Positions 1 to 5,961 of a DNA stretch of 6,956 nt are shown in pieces. The stretch is from CAIZGX01 sp039805165 (GTDB taxonomy: Bacteria > Bacteroidota > Bacteroidia > Flavobacteriales_D > Sanyastnellaceae). The notes under the pieces were generated by a model. It was not told the origin of the DNA, ran no database searches, and was given only the letters and a program-made list of their open reading frames with translations. The position numbers and the translations under genes are program-made. Where the stretch lies: NCBI GenBank assembly GCA_039805165.1, contig JBDLUS010000050.1, positions 1-6,956 on the forward strand. Reading direction: 5' to 3'. Within the stretch, counting starts at the first letter, position 1. Every line of letters begins with the position of its first letter.

Positions 1-412
1 TAGCAATTTCTTCTTTCGATTTTCCAGCGTCTTCCGCCAAGTGTTGCAAATAAGCAACAGTTAATTCTTTGAAATACGCTTCGCCTTTTACGAAAGTTTT
101 CTTTCCTTCACACTTCTCCAATGGAACAGCAAAAGCGTGGTCTTTCATGAAAACAGTCATTCCATCGCCAACAGGCATCGCCACTTCCATCCAACATCCA
201 GCCTTTTGACAAGTCTGAACAATACTTCCTTCGAAGACACACGCAAAACGTGTTTCCGTTTTCATTTTTTCTTGAAGCTCTGAAAGCGATATGACATTTT
301 CAGCAACGAACGCTTCGCCGTATGAATTGATTCTTCCGTTTGTAGATTTTTGAGCATCAGCGGTGAATGTGAATAAGCTGATGGCTATGAATAAGAACGC
401 TAATTTTTTCAT
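1..412 (-). CDS. Secreted DUF4920 domain protein (3' end outside window)
   Basis: Reading from the ATG at 412-410 gives 137 codons before the window edge, with no stop yet. Family members are usually about 140-160 residues, so little is missing. The protein opens with a type I signal peptide: MKK, then a hydrophobic stretch (residues 4-17) and an A-D-A cleavage site before Q21. It is therefore exported to the periplasm or beyond. The DUF4920 assignment rests on the motif TCQKAGCWM (residues 67-75), a later AFAVP (93-97), and the C-terminal EDAGKSKEEIA stretch (127-137), all recognised from memory of the family. C58, C68, C73 and C101 could form a disulfide or metal site, but nothing shown here decides that. 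The biochemical role is unknown. It lies 30 bp downstream of the hydrolase gene on the same strand but has its own -7 box, so it may be transcribed separately. Confidence 0.85.
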   Translation of the reverse strand, partial: MKKLAFLFIAISLFTFTADAQKSTNGRINSYGEAFVAENVISLSELQEKMKTETRFACVFEGSIVQTCQKAGCWMEVAMPVGDGMTVFMKDHAFAVPLEKCEGKKTFVKGEAYFKELTVAYLQHLAEDAGKSKEEIA

Positions 413-427
413 GGTGAATATTTAATG

Positions 428-435
428 CAAAAGTA
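428..435 (-). promoter_or_regulatory. Bacteroidota -7 box (TACTTTTG) for the DUF4920 gene
   Basis: On the minus strand this reads TACTTTTG followed by CA, a perfect match to TAnnTTTG. It sits in the 30-bp gap and ends 15 nt before the ATG at 412. No TTG is seen at the usual -33 distance. It is the same octamer as the box in front of the radical SAM gene. Confidence 0.6.
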
Positions 436-442
436 AGTGAGT

Positions 443-1207
443 TTATTGAAGTTCGAGCGTTAATCCGTCAAAGGCTAAATGCACATTGGCGGGCAATTCA
501 CGCGTAACTTCTTCATGAGTTCCTAACTGATGGCTAATGTGCGTTAAATAGGCCGCTTTCGGGTTTATGCGAGCAATGAGTGCCAATGCCTGATCGAAAG
601 TAAAGTGCGAAGGATGTGGCTCTTTTCGAAGCCCATTCAACACAAGAATTTCACTTCCGACAATCTTATCAATTTCTTCTTCCGAAATGAAATTGGCGTC
701 GGTGATGTACGTGAAATTTCCAATGCGATATCCGAACACCTTCATTTTGAAATGAAGAACTTCAATAGGATTGAAGTTGATTCCGTTTATGTTGAAGGGT
801 AAATTTTCAATTCGATTTAAAATGATTTCTGGAACTCCGGGATATTTATTTTCAGAAAACGCATAATGAAATTCTCTTCGCAAAGCTTCTTCTACTTTTT
901 CAGTGCAATAAACATGAACAGGTTTTCCTGAGGTGAAATTGAAGGCGCGAACATCATCGAGTCCTGCAATGTGATCCTTGTGTTCGTGCGTGAAGACAAT
1001 CGCATCGAGGTGTGTAGCTTCATCGCGAAGCATCTGTTGACGAAAATCGGGACCCGAATCAATAACAATATATTGCTCGCCAATTCGCAGGGAAATAGCG
1101 CTACGCAAGCGTTTGTCGCGCTCGTCGGTAGATCTGCAGACATGGCATTTGCATGAGATCAGGGGCACTCCCTGACTGGTTCCAGTTCCTAAAAATGTTA
1201 TGCGCAT
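443..1207 (-). CDS. PhnP-like metallo-beta-lactamase-fold hydrolase
   Basis: This is a 254-residue cytoplasmic protein with no signal peptide. It carries the metallo-beta-lactamase metal motif THEHKDH at residues 73-79 (H74, H76, D78, H79), with later candidate ligands H152, D170 (YITDAN) and H223 (LTHISH). The N-terminal GTGTSQGVP, the cysteine cluster C19-x-C21-x2-C24 and the DKRLRSA stretch are features of the PhnP-type branch, where the cysteines hold a structural zinc. H201 in PHPSHFTF is placed like the catalytic histidine of E. coli PhnP, judged from memory of that enzyme. A phosphodiesterase acting on a cyclic or nucleotide-like phosphate is the best guess, but the substrate is not determined. 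No other phn gene is present, so a role in phosphonate use is not supported and I give no symbol. The ATG at 1207 is the natural start because it fits the GTGTSQG family N-terminus and lies 6 nt after a -7 box. Confidence 0.88.
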   Translation of the reverse strand: MRITFLGTGTSQGVPLISCKCHVCRSTDERDKRLRSAISLRIGEQYIVIDSGPDFRQQMLRDEATHLDAIVFTHEHKDHIAGLDDVRAFNFTSGKPVHVYCTEKVEEALRREFHYAFSENKYPGVPEIILNRIENLPFNINGINFNPIEVLHFKMKVFGYRIGNFTYITDANFISEEEIDKIVGSEILVLNGLRKEPHPSHFTFDQALALIARINPKAAYLTHISHQLGTHEEVTRELPANVHLAFDGLTLELQ

Positions 1208-1213
1208 ATTTCA

Positions 1214-1221
1214 CGAAGATA
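1214..1221 (-). promoter_or_regulatory. -7 box variant (TATCTTCG) for the MBL-fold hydrolase gene
   Basis: On the minus strand this reads TATCTTCG, one base off TAnnTTTG (C in place of the second-last T). It ends 6 nt before the ATG at 1207. The same octamer precedes the DUF983 gene. It lies back to back with the box at 1227-1234, separated by only 5 bp. Confidence 0.5.
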
Positions 1222-1226
1222 GAATG

Positions 1227-1234
1227 TACTTTTG
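1227..1234 (+). promoter_or_regulatory. Bacteroidota -7 box (TACTTTTG) for the radical SAM gene
   Basis: TACTTTTG followed by CA matches TAnnTTTG exactly and ends 4 nt before the ATG at 1239. This spacing places transcription initiation at or next to the start codon, so the mRNA should be leaderless or almost so. The box also argues against the upstream in-frame ATG at 1200, which lies before the promoter. No clear -33 TTG is seen. Confidence 0.65.
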
Positions 1235-1238
1235 CAAC

Positions 1239-2549
1239 ATGAAAAAATCAATTCATCCGAAGGAAGTTCCGTTCATGGTTTATGCCGATGCAGAAGGAAA
1301 CATTTTTGAAGACACGAATTATGAAGTGGTAGGAAGATCGGGATACAACGTGTACCCGCTTACCCCAGAGGATTTTATTGAACTTCCTTTCGGAAGTGAT
1401 TTGTTCACATTGCCAGGCCGTCGTCCATATGGACTAAGCATAGAAACTGGCGAAATGGAATGTCATGAAGACATTCAGGCGGTTGCTAGTTTGAACGCGC
1501 CTGCTTATACGCAGTTGTATTCTGCTGCCTTTGGAACAGACGAACAAAACGCGCCAACACTTCCATTGTACGCCTACACAGCAGTGGGTTGGTATGATGG
1601 GAAATTTTATACGACAGCAGTTCGCATAGATGCAGATGAGCGTCAAGATTTAGAAAATTTCGATCGCGAGCATATTTGGGAAGTAACCCGTAAGCGTTTG
1701 GAAGACCATCCGAACAACAGACTAGTTCAGCATTTAGGGAACAATTGTAGTTTGAAATATTGTTGCCCTGCTGCACGAAACTTTTTCATGGGACGTTGGG
1801 AAGCACCTATTCCTGTGAGCCCCGCGTGCAACAGCAATTGCTTGGGTTGTATCTCTTTTCAACCCGAAGAGCACGAATTAACTTCTCCGCAAGATCGCTT
1901 GGATTTCATTCCAACCGTTGCAGAAATTGTTGAATATACGCTTCCACATTTGATGAATGCCGAGCGCCCAATCGTAAGTTTCGGTCAAGGTTGTGAAGGC
2001 GAACCGTTGTTGGTTTGGCAAACCATTCGCGATGTTATTATTGAATTGCGAAAGCACACTTCGCGCGGTATCATTAACCTGAACACCAACGGCAGCAAGC
2101 CGAAGGCTGTAGAGGAATTAATGAAGGTAGGATTAGATAGCATTCGTGTCAGCACGAATTCGCTTCGTAAAAACATTTACGAAGCCTATTATTTGCCGAA
2201 CAATTATAAGTTTGAAGACATTGTAGAATCAGCGCGTATTGTTCGTCAATACGGCGGATGGGCTAGCATCAACTATTTCACATTCCCCGGAATGACAGAC
2301 CATCCGGAAGAGTTTGAAGCGTTGAGAAATTTCATTAATCATACTGACATAAGTATGATTCAATGGCGCAATTTCAACATTGATCCCGATTGGTATTTAG
2401 GAAAAATAGGTGTTACCGAATTGCCAGAGGGCATGGGTATTCGAAATGTCTTAGATCAAATCAGAGAGGAGTTCCCGCATTTGGCTTATGGGTATTTCAA
2501 TCCACCACAAGAGATTCAGGTAGAGTATAACAAACTTAGAAAAGTTTAA
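1239..2549 (+). CDS. Radical SAM protein of an uncharacterised family
   Basis: This is a 436-residue cytoplasmic protein. The radical SAM motif C-x3-C-x2-C is CNSNCLGC at residues 197-204 and would bind the [4Fe-4S] cluster that cleaves S-adenosylmethionine. SFGQGCEGEPL (247-257) occupies the place of the SAM-binding GGE-type motif. NLNTNGS (280-286), GLDSIRVSTNS (298-308) and NIDPD (380-384) mark later parts of the barrel. Before the barrel there is a domain of about 160 residues with YADAEGNIFE and LPGRRPYG (58-65), which I cannot match to a named domain. It is followed by C170-x4-C175-C176, which could hold a second cluster (inference). No cysteine lies after C252, so a C-terminal SPASM or twitch domain is not evident. 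The family is widespread as a hypothetical radical SAM protein and I know of no assigned reaction. The ATG at 1239 is chosen because a consensus -7 box ends 4 nt before it. The ATG at 1200 would put the promoter inside the gene and overlap the start of the divergent hydrolase gene. Confidence 0.9.
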   Translation: MKKSIHPKEVPFMVYADAEGNIFEDTNYEVVGRSGYNVYPLTPEDFIELPFGSDLFTLPGRRPYGLSIETGEMECHEDIQAVASLNAPAYTQLYSAAFGTDEQNAPTLPLYAYTAVGWYDGKFYTTAVRIDADERQDLENFDREHIWEVTRKRLEDHPNNRLVQHLGNNCSLKYCCPAARNFFMGRWEAPIPVSPACNSNCLGCISFQPEEHELTSPQDRLDFIPTVAEIVEYTLPHLMNAERPIVSFGQGCEGEPLLVWQTIRDVIIELRKHTSRGIINLNTNGSKPKAVEELMKVGLDSIRVSTNSLRKNIYEAYYLPNNYKFEDIVESARIVRQYGGWASINYFTFPGMTDHPEEFEALRNFINHTDISMIQWRNFNIDPDWYLGKIGVTELPEGMGIRNVLDQIREEFPHLAYGYFNPPQEIQVEYNKLRKV

Positions 2550-2554
2550 AGGGT

Positions 2555-3595
2555 CTAGTGAGCGGCAACACCACACATGTGGTAAAGCAAACGCGCACCT
2601 ACGTTGCCGTTCCAGTCGTCTTCGCCTGGAGCAACTTCTACTAAGTCGAAGCCAATAATGTTCTTCTTGGCTTTTAGTTGACTCAATAAATACAACGCTT
2701 GTTGGAAGGATAATCCTCCCGGAACCGGAGTGCCCGTATTTGGACATAAGGTTGGGTCTAATCCGTCAATATCGAAGCTGATGTACACATCTTTCGGAAG
2801 TGCATCGATAATCTTGTTAACGCGTTCTTTCCACAACTCTCCTTCAAATGCTGCTCGTTGAATCTCAGCATCGGTATGAACGATAATTCTTCCGTTTGAA
2901 TTCACAACACGGTCGTTCTCTTCCTTACAGAAGTCGCGAATTCCAACTTGTACCAATTTGGTTATTTGTGGAATTTGAAGCGCATTGTACATGATAGAAG
3001 CGTGCGAATACGTGAACCCTTCGTAAGCTTCACGCAAGTCCATGTGCGCATCTACGTGAAGTATTCCGAAGTTATCGTAACGCTCAGATAAAGTCTGAAG
3101 ATATCCGAGAGGAGTGCTGTGATCACCACCAATAAGCCCAACTTTTTTACCAGCATCGAGCCATTTCTTGGTTTGGTCAGCCACGTACTGAACCATGTCG
3201 GCGCAGCCTTCATTTATTTCTTGAAGAATGTCTTGGAGCTCGTCGTTGTCCTCTAGTTTTTCACCTTCTTCCCAAGCAGAAATAATTTCTTCTGCTTTTT
3301 CTTTCAACGAATTACTTCTCGAATGAAGGGCACCGTTTTGCTCAAGCATTGCAATGCCTTTCTTCCACAATTCAGGAAATTCAGGATGATGAAGATCGAC
3401 TTGAAGACTCGATTCAAAAATATGTTCAGGTCCTTCAGAAGCACCGCCGCCGTAGCTCACAGTTACTTCCCACGGAACAGGAAGAAGAACAATATCGCTT
3501 TCGTCAATGGTGAAAGGTAAACCAAACATCTGACTATCTGCAACTCCAGCACTGTTTGGGTTGAAGGAGTTTATTTTTTCTTCTTTGCTCGACAT
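2555..3595 (-). CDS. Agmatinase-family ureohydrolase (arginase superfamily)
   Basis: This 346-residue cytoplasmic enzyme has a complete binuclear manganese site: H159 in GGDHS (156-160), D182/H184/D186 in DAHMD, and D275/D277 in FDIDGLDP. E320 in FDLVEVAP is the conserved late glutamate. TGTPVPGGL (287-295) is typical of the fold. The superfamily hydrolyses guanidino groups to urea plus an amine. The length and the YSHASIM stretch (196-202) match the Bacteroidota group usually labelled agmatinase family. The exact substrate (agmatine, arginine, guanidinobutyrate or other) is not settled by sequence. Compared with E. coli SpeB, as I recall its ligand positions, there are roughly 33 extra residues before GGDH. 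These correspond to a charged, probably helical stretch at about 96-148. The gene starts 6 bp after sucC on the same strand, with no promoter box between them, so it is probably co-transcribed with and translationally linked to sucC. It ends 5 bp from the convergent radical SAM gene. Confidence 0.88.
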   Translation of the reverse strand: MSSKEEKINSFNPNSAGVADSQMFGLPFTIDESDIVLLPVPWEVTVSYGGGASEGPEHIFESSLQVDLHHPEFPELWKKGIAMLEQNGALHSRSNSLKEKAEEIISAWEEGEKLEDNDELQDILQEINEGCADMVQYVADQTKKWLDAGKKVGLIGGDHSTPLGYLQTLSERYDNFGILHVDAHMDLREAYEGFTYSHASIMYNALQIPQITKLVQVGIRDFCKEENDRVVNSNGRIIVHTDAEIQRAAFEGELWKERVNKIIDALPKDVYISFDIDGLDPTLCPNTGTPVPGGLSFQQALYLLSQLKAKKNIIGFDLVEVAPGEDDWNGNVGARLLYHMCGVAAH

Positions 3596-3601
3596 GTTGA
3601 A

Positions 3602-4816
3602 TTATACTGCCAATACAGCTTTCACTTGGTCTGCAGCTTCTTGAAGCGTAATAGCAGAGTGAACAGCTAAACCTGATTCATCAATTAATTGTTTCGCTTC
3701 TACAGCGTTGGTTCCTTGAAGACGCACAATGATTGGAACTTGAATGTCACCAATGTTTTTGTAAGCATCTACAACACCTTGAGCAACGCGGTCGCAACGA
3801 ACAATTCCACCAAAGATGTTTACGAGAATTGCTTTCACAGTTGTGTCACGAAGAATCATGCGGAATGCAGTCTCAACGCGTTTTGCATCAGCAGTACCTC
3901 CAACATCAAGGAAGTTAGCAGGCTCACCGCCGCTTAACTTAATGATGTCCATAGTTGCCATTGCCAATCCAGCGCCGTTAACCATACAACCAACGTTTCC
4001 GTCCAAGTTTACATAGTTCAAACCTGCTTCGCCAGCTTCAACTTCAATTGGATCTTCTTCAGTGGTGTCACGCATAGCAGCGTAATCTGGATGACGGAAC
4101 AATCCGTTTCCGTCTAAAGTAACTTTCGCATCAACAGCAAGAATGCGGTCGTCAGAGGTTTTTAGAACAGGATTAATTTCAAACATAGATGCATCGCAAC
4201 CTACGTAAGCGTTATATAATTTTTTTGTGAAGGCAATCATTTCCTTGAAAGCACCACCTGAAAGACCTAAGTTGAAAGCAATGTTTCTTCCTTGGAAATC
4301 GGTAACGCCAGTCATTGGATCAACCACTTCTTTGAAAATACGCTCAGGCGTCTTTTCAGCAACTTCTTCAATATTCATTCCGCCATCTGGAGAGTAAACG
4401 ATTACGTTTCTGCCAGCAGCGCGGTCTAATAAGATACTCATGTAAAACTCGCGAGGTTCAGACGCACCTGGAGCGTATACGTCTTCAGCAACGTAAACTT
4501 TTTGAACCAATTTTCCTTCTGCTTTGGTTTGAAGGGTAACAAGGTGTCCACCCAAAATACCTTTCGCTTTTTCAGCTACTTCACCAAGGCCTTTCGCTAA
4601 AACAACCCCGCGAGACCCCGTCTCAATTACTTCTCCTTTTCCACGTCCACCAGCATGAATTTGCGCTTTCACAACGAACCAACCGGTTCCTGTTTCTGCT
4701 TGCAATTTTTCTGCAACGGTAGTTGCTTCTTCAGGTGTTGAGGCTACGTAACCGCGTTGTACAGTTACACCAAATTGTTGAAGGATACTTTTTCCTTGGT
4801 ATTCGTGAATGTTCAT
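3602..4816 (-). CDS. sucC: Succinyl-CoA synthetase (ADP-forming type) subunit beta
   Basis: SucC pairs with the alpha subunit SucD to convert succinyl-CoA, nucleoside diphosphate and phosphate to succinate, CoA and NTP in the TCA cycle. The 404-residue protein begins with the family signature MNIHEYQGKSIL. Its ATP-grasp domain spans about residues 1-245, with VVKAQIHAGGRGKGEV (48-63) for nucleotide binding. Metal-ligand motifs EINPV (213-217) and AVDAK (227-231) follow. The C-terminal CoA-ligase domain carries GNVGCMVNGAGLAMATMD (273-290), NFLDVGG (301-307) and NIFGGIVRCDRVA (333-345). It is slightly longer than E. coli SucC (388). sucD is not in the window. The preference for ADP or GDP cannot be read from the sequence. 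It leads a two-gene unit with the ureohydrolase and is divergent from the ABC ATPase gene, with 62 bp between the starts. Confidence 0.97.
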   Translation of the reverse strand: MNIHEYQGKSILQQFGVTVQRGYVASTPEEATTVAEKLQAETGTGWFVVKAQIHAGGRGKGEVIETGSRGVVLAKGLGEVAEKAKGILGGHLVTLQTKAEGKLVQKVYVAEDVYAPGASEPREFYMSILLDRAAGRNVIVYSPDGGMNIEEVAEKTPERIFKEVVDPMTGVTDFQGRNIAFNLGLSGGAFKEMIAFTKKLYNAYVGCDASMFEINPVLKTSDDRILAVDAKVTLDGNGLFRHPDYAAMRDTTEEDPIEVEAGEAGLNYVNLDGNVGCMVNGAGLAMATMDIIKLSGGEPANFLDVGGTADAKRVETAFRMILRDTTVKAILVNIFGGIVRCDRVAQGVVDAYKNIGDIQVPIIVRLQGTNAVEAKQLIDESGLAVHSAITLQEAADQVKAVLAV

Positions 4817-4834
4817 AGTTCAATATTTGCGACG

Positions 4835-4842
4835 CGAATGTA
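4835..4842 (-). promoter_or_regulatory. -7 box variant (TACATTCG) for sucC
   Basis: On the minus strand this reads TACATTCG, one base off TAnnTTTG, and ends 18 nt before the sucC ATG. This implies a short leader of roughly 10-15 nt. No Shine-Dalgarno-like GGAGG lies before the ATG; the leader is A/T-rich. It would drive sucC and the following ureohydrolase gene. Confidence 0.45.
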
Positions 4843-4866
4843 CTAAATAATGACGAAGTTTTTGTT

Positions 4867-4874
4867 CATCTTTG
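4867..4874 (+). promoter_or_regulatory. -7 box-like CATCTTTG for the ABC ATPase gene
   Basis: CATCTTTG matches TAnnTTTG except at the first base. It ends 4 nt before the ATG at 4879, the same spacing as at the radical SAM and DUF983 genes. It faces away from the sucC box 24 bp to its left, so the two promoters share their upstream DNA. Confidence 0.4.
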
Positions 4875-4878
4875 TACT

Positions 4879-5529
4879 ATGATTCATGCATCGGGAATTT
4901 ATAAGGGGTACGGAAAGGTTCAAGTGTTGAATAACGTTTCGTTAGACATTCAAAAAAGCGAAATTGTTTCTATAGTAGGAGCGAGCGGAGCAGGTAAAAC
5001 AACGCTGTTGCAAATCCTAGGAACATTAGACAGCCCAGATAAAGGTGCGGTGACAATCAATGGCGTGAATCCCTTCCAACTGAAACAAAGAGAGCTTGCA
5101 CGTTTTCGTAATTTGCATTTGGGCTTCGTTTTCCAGTTTCACAATTTACTTGCAGAATTTAATGCGACTGAAAACGTCTGTATTCCTGCGCTAATTGCCG
5201 GAGTTGAAAAGAAAGAAGCGGAAAAGAAAGCTGCTTTTTGGTTGGAAAGATTAGGGCTAGCTCACCGAGCAGAGCACAAGCCTTCAGAAATGTCGGGAGG
5301 AGAGCAGCAACGTGTTGCAGTGGCCAGAGCACTAATGAACAATCCGAAAGTGGTTTTTGCCGATGAGCCTTCAGGAAATCTAGACAAAGCTAACGCTGTC
5401 GCCTTGCACAATTTATTCTTCGAATTAAGAAATGAATTCCATCATAGTTTCGTTATCGTAACTCACAATGAAGAACTTGCTTCGCAGGCCGATCGCAAGA
5501 TAGTGATGAGCGATGGTCAGATTATTTAA
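4879..5529 (+). CDS. lolD: ABC transporter ATP-binding protein, LolD-like
   Basis: This 216-residue ATPase has every ABC motif. Walker A is GASGAGKTT (34-42), the Q-loop glutamine is Q86 in FVFQFHNLL, and the signature is MSGGEQQRVAVARAL (138-152). Walker B is VVFADEP (158-164), the D-loop is SGNLD (165-169) and the switch histidine is H196 in VTHN. The stretches SIVGASGAGKTTLLQILGTL, GFVFQFHNLLAEF and ENVCIP are typical of the LolD group within the LolD/MacB/FtsE family. LolD powers release of lipoproteins from the inner membrane by LolC/E-type permeases. No permease gene is adjacent, which is common in Bacteroidota but leaves the partner unknown. A MacB-type role is the main alternative. 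The start fits the family N-terminus (MIHASGIYKGYG). Its 3' end overlaps the convergent DUF983 gene by 8 bp. Confidence 0.88.
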   Translation: MIHASGIYKGYGKVQVLNNVSLDIQKSEIVSIVGASGAGKTTLLQILGTLDSPDKGAVTINGVNPFQLKQRELARFRNLHLGFVFQFHNLLAEFNATENVCIPALIAGVEKKEAEKKAAFWLERLGLAHRAEHKPSEMSGGEQQRVAVARALMNNPKVVFADEPSGNLDKANAVALHNLFFELRNEFHHSFVIVTHNEELASQADRKIVMSDGQII

Positions 5530-5911
5530 TAAAAGAAGTCGCCCAAATCGAACGTGAAAGTTTGAATAGCACAGGGAATAGCACAATTGTAAAACCAATT
5601 CCGGTGAGCAAAAATGTTTTTGGGTGAGTCAAAAATCCAAATTCAATAAGACCAATGGCATTGAAGACTTTCAATGCGACAAGAATTGCAACCCACATAG
5701 CTACAGTTAACGCCCAGCTGACATAGGCGGCTCCAAAATAAAAACCTGGCTCCGGATTGAAATTGGTTCCGCATTCAGAACATTCTGATTTCACCTGTCC
5801 CAATTTACTGAAGGAAAGTGCAGATTCATTCACGAACAAATGACCTTTGCCACAATGCGGGCATTTCATTTTAACGATTTTGCCTAATGTAGTTTTTGCT
5901 TCTGTTGCCAT
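5522..5911 (-). CDS. DUF983 small zinc-ribbon membrane protein
   Basis: This 129-residue protein has an N-terminal zinc-ribbon-like part with C17-P-H-C20 and C44-S-E-C47. It is followed by the family motif EPGFYFGAAYVSWA (54-67), a membrane segment at about 61-83 and a second at about 98-117. The C-terminus LSRSIWATSF (118-127) is the family's conserved end. The cysteine part probably faces the cytoplasm, but this is inferred. The function of DUF983 proteins is unknown. The ATG at 5911 is chosen over an in-frame ATG at 5956 because a -7 box (5916-5923) lies between them, ending 4 nt before 5911, and the extra 15 residues have no family character. The DUF4249 gene ends 50 bp upstream on the same strand, so read-through is possible, but the gene appears to have its own promoter. 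Confidence 0.87.
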   Translation of the reverse strand: MATEAKTTLGKIVKMKCPHCGKGHLFVNESALSFSKLGQVKSECSECGTNFNPEPGFYFGAAYVSWALTVAMWVAILVALKVFNAIGLIEFGFLTHPKTFLLTGIGFTIVLFPVLFKLSRSIWATSFIK

Positions 5912-5915
5912 GGCG

Positions 5916-5923
5916 CGAAGATA
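5916..5923 (-). promoter_or_regulatory. -7 box variant (TATCTTCG) for the DUF983 gene
   Basis: The minus strand reads TATCTTCG followed by CGCC and then the ATG at 5911. It is one base off TAnnTTTG and identical to the octamer before the MBL-fold hydrolase gene. The 4-nt spacing to the ATG predicts a leaderless or nearly leaderless transcript. This site also decides the start codon choice. Confidence 0.5.
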
Positions 5924-5961
5924 GCGTTGGTTCTCCCAAATGAAATGTGACGGCAATCACT

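Noticed and set aside
413..442. Terminator between the hydrolase and DUF4920 genes
   Set aside because: The 30-bp gap holds a -7 box but no inverted repeat of useful length.
1200..1238. Upstream in-frame ATG extending the radical SAM protein by 13 residues
   Set aside because: It would overlap the start of the divergent hydrolase gene and contain that gene's and its own -7 boxes. The added residues look non-conserved, and the ATG at 1239 follows a consensus promoter.
1434..1776. Minus-strand open frames within the radical SAM gene
   Set aside because: They are antisense shadows with unlikely residue composition and no start signals. The same holds for frames at 605-802, 892-1156, 1985-2176, 2451-2747, 3323-3520 and 5871-6077.
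443..2549. Phosphonate breakdown locus (PhnP-like hydrolase next to a radical SAM gene, recalling PhnP and PhnJ)
   Set aside because: The radical SAM protein has a different domain layout and the CNSNCLGC motif rather than the PhnJ arrangement, and no other phn gene is present.
3689..4016. Three overlapping plus-strand open frames within sucC
   Set aside because: They are antisense shadows of a strongly conserved gene, with odd composition and no recognisable domain or promoter.
5912..5956. Upstream in-frame ATG extending the DUF983 protein by 15 residues
   Set aside because: The extension contains the TATCTTCG box and reads as non-family sequence. The family N-terminus starts shortly before the CPHC motif, which the 5911 start already provides.
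5947..5960. Small hairpin (GTGA/TCAC) just after the DUF4249 stop
   Set aside because: The stem is only 4-5 bp and no T-run follows, so it is too weak to call a terminator.
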